Notes under the pieces: model-generated
The model's database searches: none
What the model was told of the DNA's origin: nothing
The model's input: only the letters and a program-made list of their open reading frames with translations
Shown: piece by piece, positions 63,417 to 64,000 of the stretch
How positions within the stretch are numbered: position 1 is the first letter of the stretch
How the letters are laid out: every line of letters starts with the position of its first letter
Origin: Cyclina sinensis
Lineage: Eukaryota > Mollusca > Bivalvia > Venerida > Veneridae
DNA: 64,000 nt
Assembly: GCA_012932295.1 (NCBI GenBank)
Contig: JAAONU010000013.1
Span: 41,554,627 to 41,618,626 of the forward strand
Reading direction: 5' to 3'
Position numbers and translations under genes: made by a program

Positions 63417-64000
63417 CTGTCAAGAAAACAGAGCATTCGAGCGAATTTTTAGCCAGACGTTCTAAAAGACAGATGAATGAATGAATACCATCTGTCTCAA
63501 CAATACCATGGAAATAAACTTAAGAAGCCTTATTCTTTAGTCCGAAAACAAAACACCTTGTCAAAAACAGTTCATTCTCTTGGTAAACTAATGTGATTAC
63601 TACTTCTAACAATGCCATGTATAAAACCTGTTTTCTCTTGTTAATTACATTTGCCTTAGAACCAGCCCGATGCAAAACATTAAAGGAAGTACAGGGCGAA
63701 AACATAATCAATTTATGTGACTTAAGTAAAACGAAGAAGAAGACACCAGACGGAATAGAGAATCCTTAGAAAGCCATTAATTAACCATTAATTAAATTCA
63801 AGTAATTCAATATGCTGAATGCATTGAATTTTAATGAAAACCTGAGGAAATGCCATTCAACAGTTGAATGAGAGAAGTACAATTGAACGTTTGATGAAAT
63901 TACCAAACAACTCCAACATAATTAGTTGTCGCATTGTTTCAATACTTTCCAAACACATTCTGCTATTAGAGCTAATGTCGGCAGGCCTTGTTACATGAAG

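Overview
This is animal nuclear DNA: AT-rich, intron-rich, dominated by diverged repeats, with no bacterial operons. The repeats point to a bivalve mollusc. Several match families I know from clam genomes: 'tgaccttgac' blocks, a 'cctgcacatccgcgcagtctgatca' type block, a 'gttcttgtgcactgcacttctcc' type block, and 'tgcttatcatgacaaa' tandem copies. The species cannot be fixed from the window; a venerid or related clam is my best guess.

One host gene is well supported. It lies on the minus strand from at least 63416 down to a stop codon at 36709. Seventeen exons can be joined with canonical GT/AG sites and consistent phases into a 611-residue protein lacking its N-terminus. It encodes a Dbl-family Rho guanine-nucleotide exchange factor (tandem DH and PH domains) most like PLEKHG5/Syx. 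Its introns carry a 1.8-kb CpG-rich tandem array with a 60-bp higher-order unit (58833-60690), a 71-77-bp minisatellite touching a splice acceptor (45711-46200), several clam repeats and, on the same strand, an unrecognised 55-codon ORF with one membrane segment (61678-61845).

The left half (1-34.7 kb) has no recognisable host gene. Its main architecture is a large, diverged, colinear direct duplication: unit 1 (~14.2-22.2 kb) and unit 2 (~23.0-33.8 kb). Unit 2 was later enlarged by two insertions. One (25.75-28.1 kb) carries fold-back and clam repeats. The other (~29.35-33.3 kb) carries a decayed Crypton-like tyrosine-recombinase gene (30168-32541, minus) with a spliceosomal intron, stop codons and frameshifts, next to a retrotransposon-like tail.

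Other elements are a 412-bp MITE with 18-bp terminal inverted repeats enclosing a tRNA-like Pol III promoter (10497-10908) and a second, 5'-truncated copy (36942-37218), two long perfect-looking fold-back elements (26005-26178 and 35422-35576), and several minisatellites and microsatellites. Most open frames of 60-100 codons in this AT-rich DNA look like chance or repeat-derived frames and are not annotated as genes.
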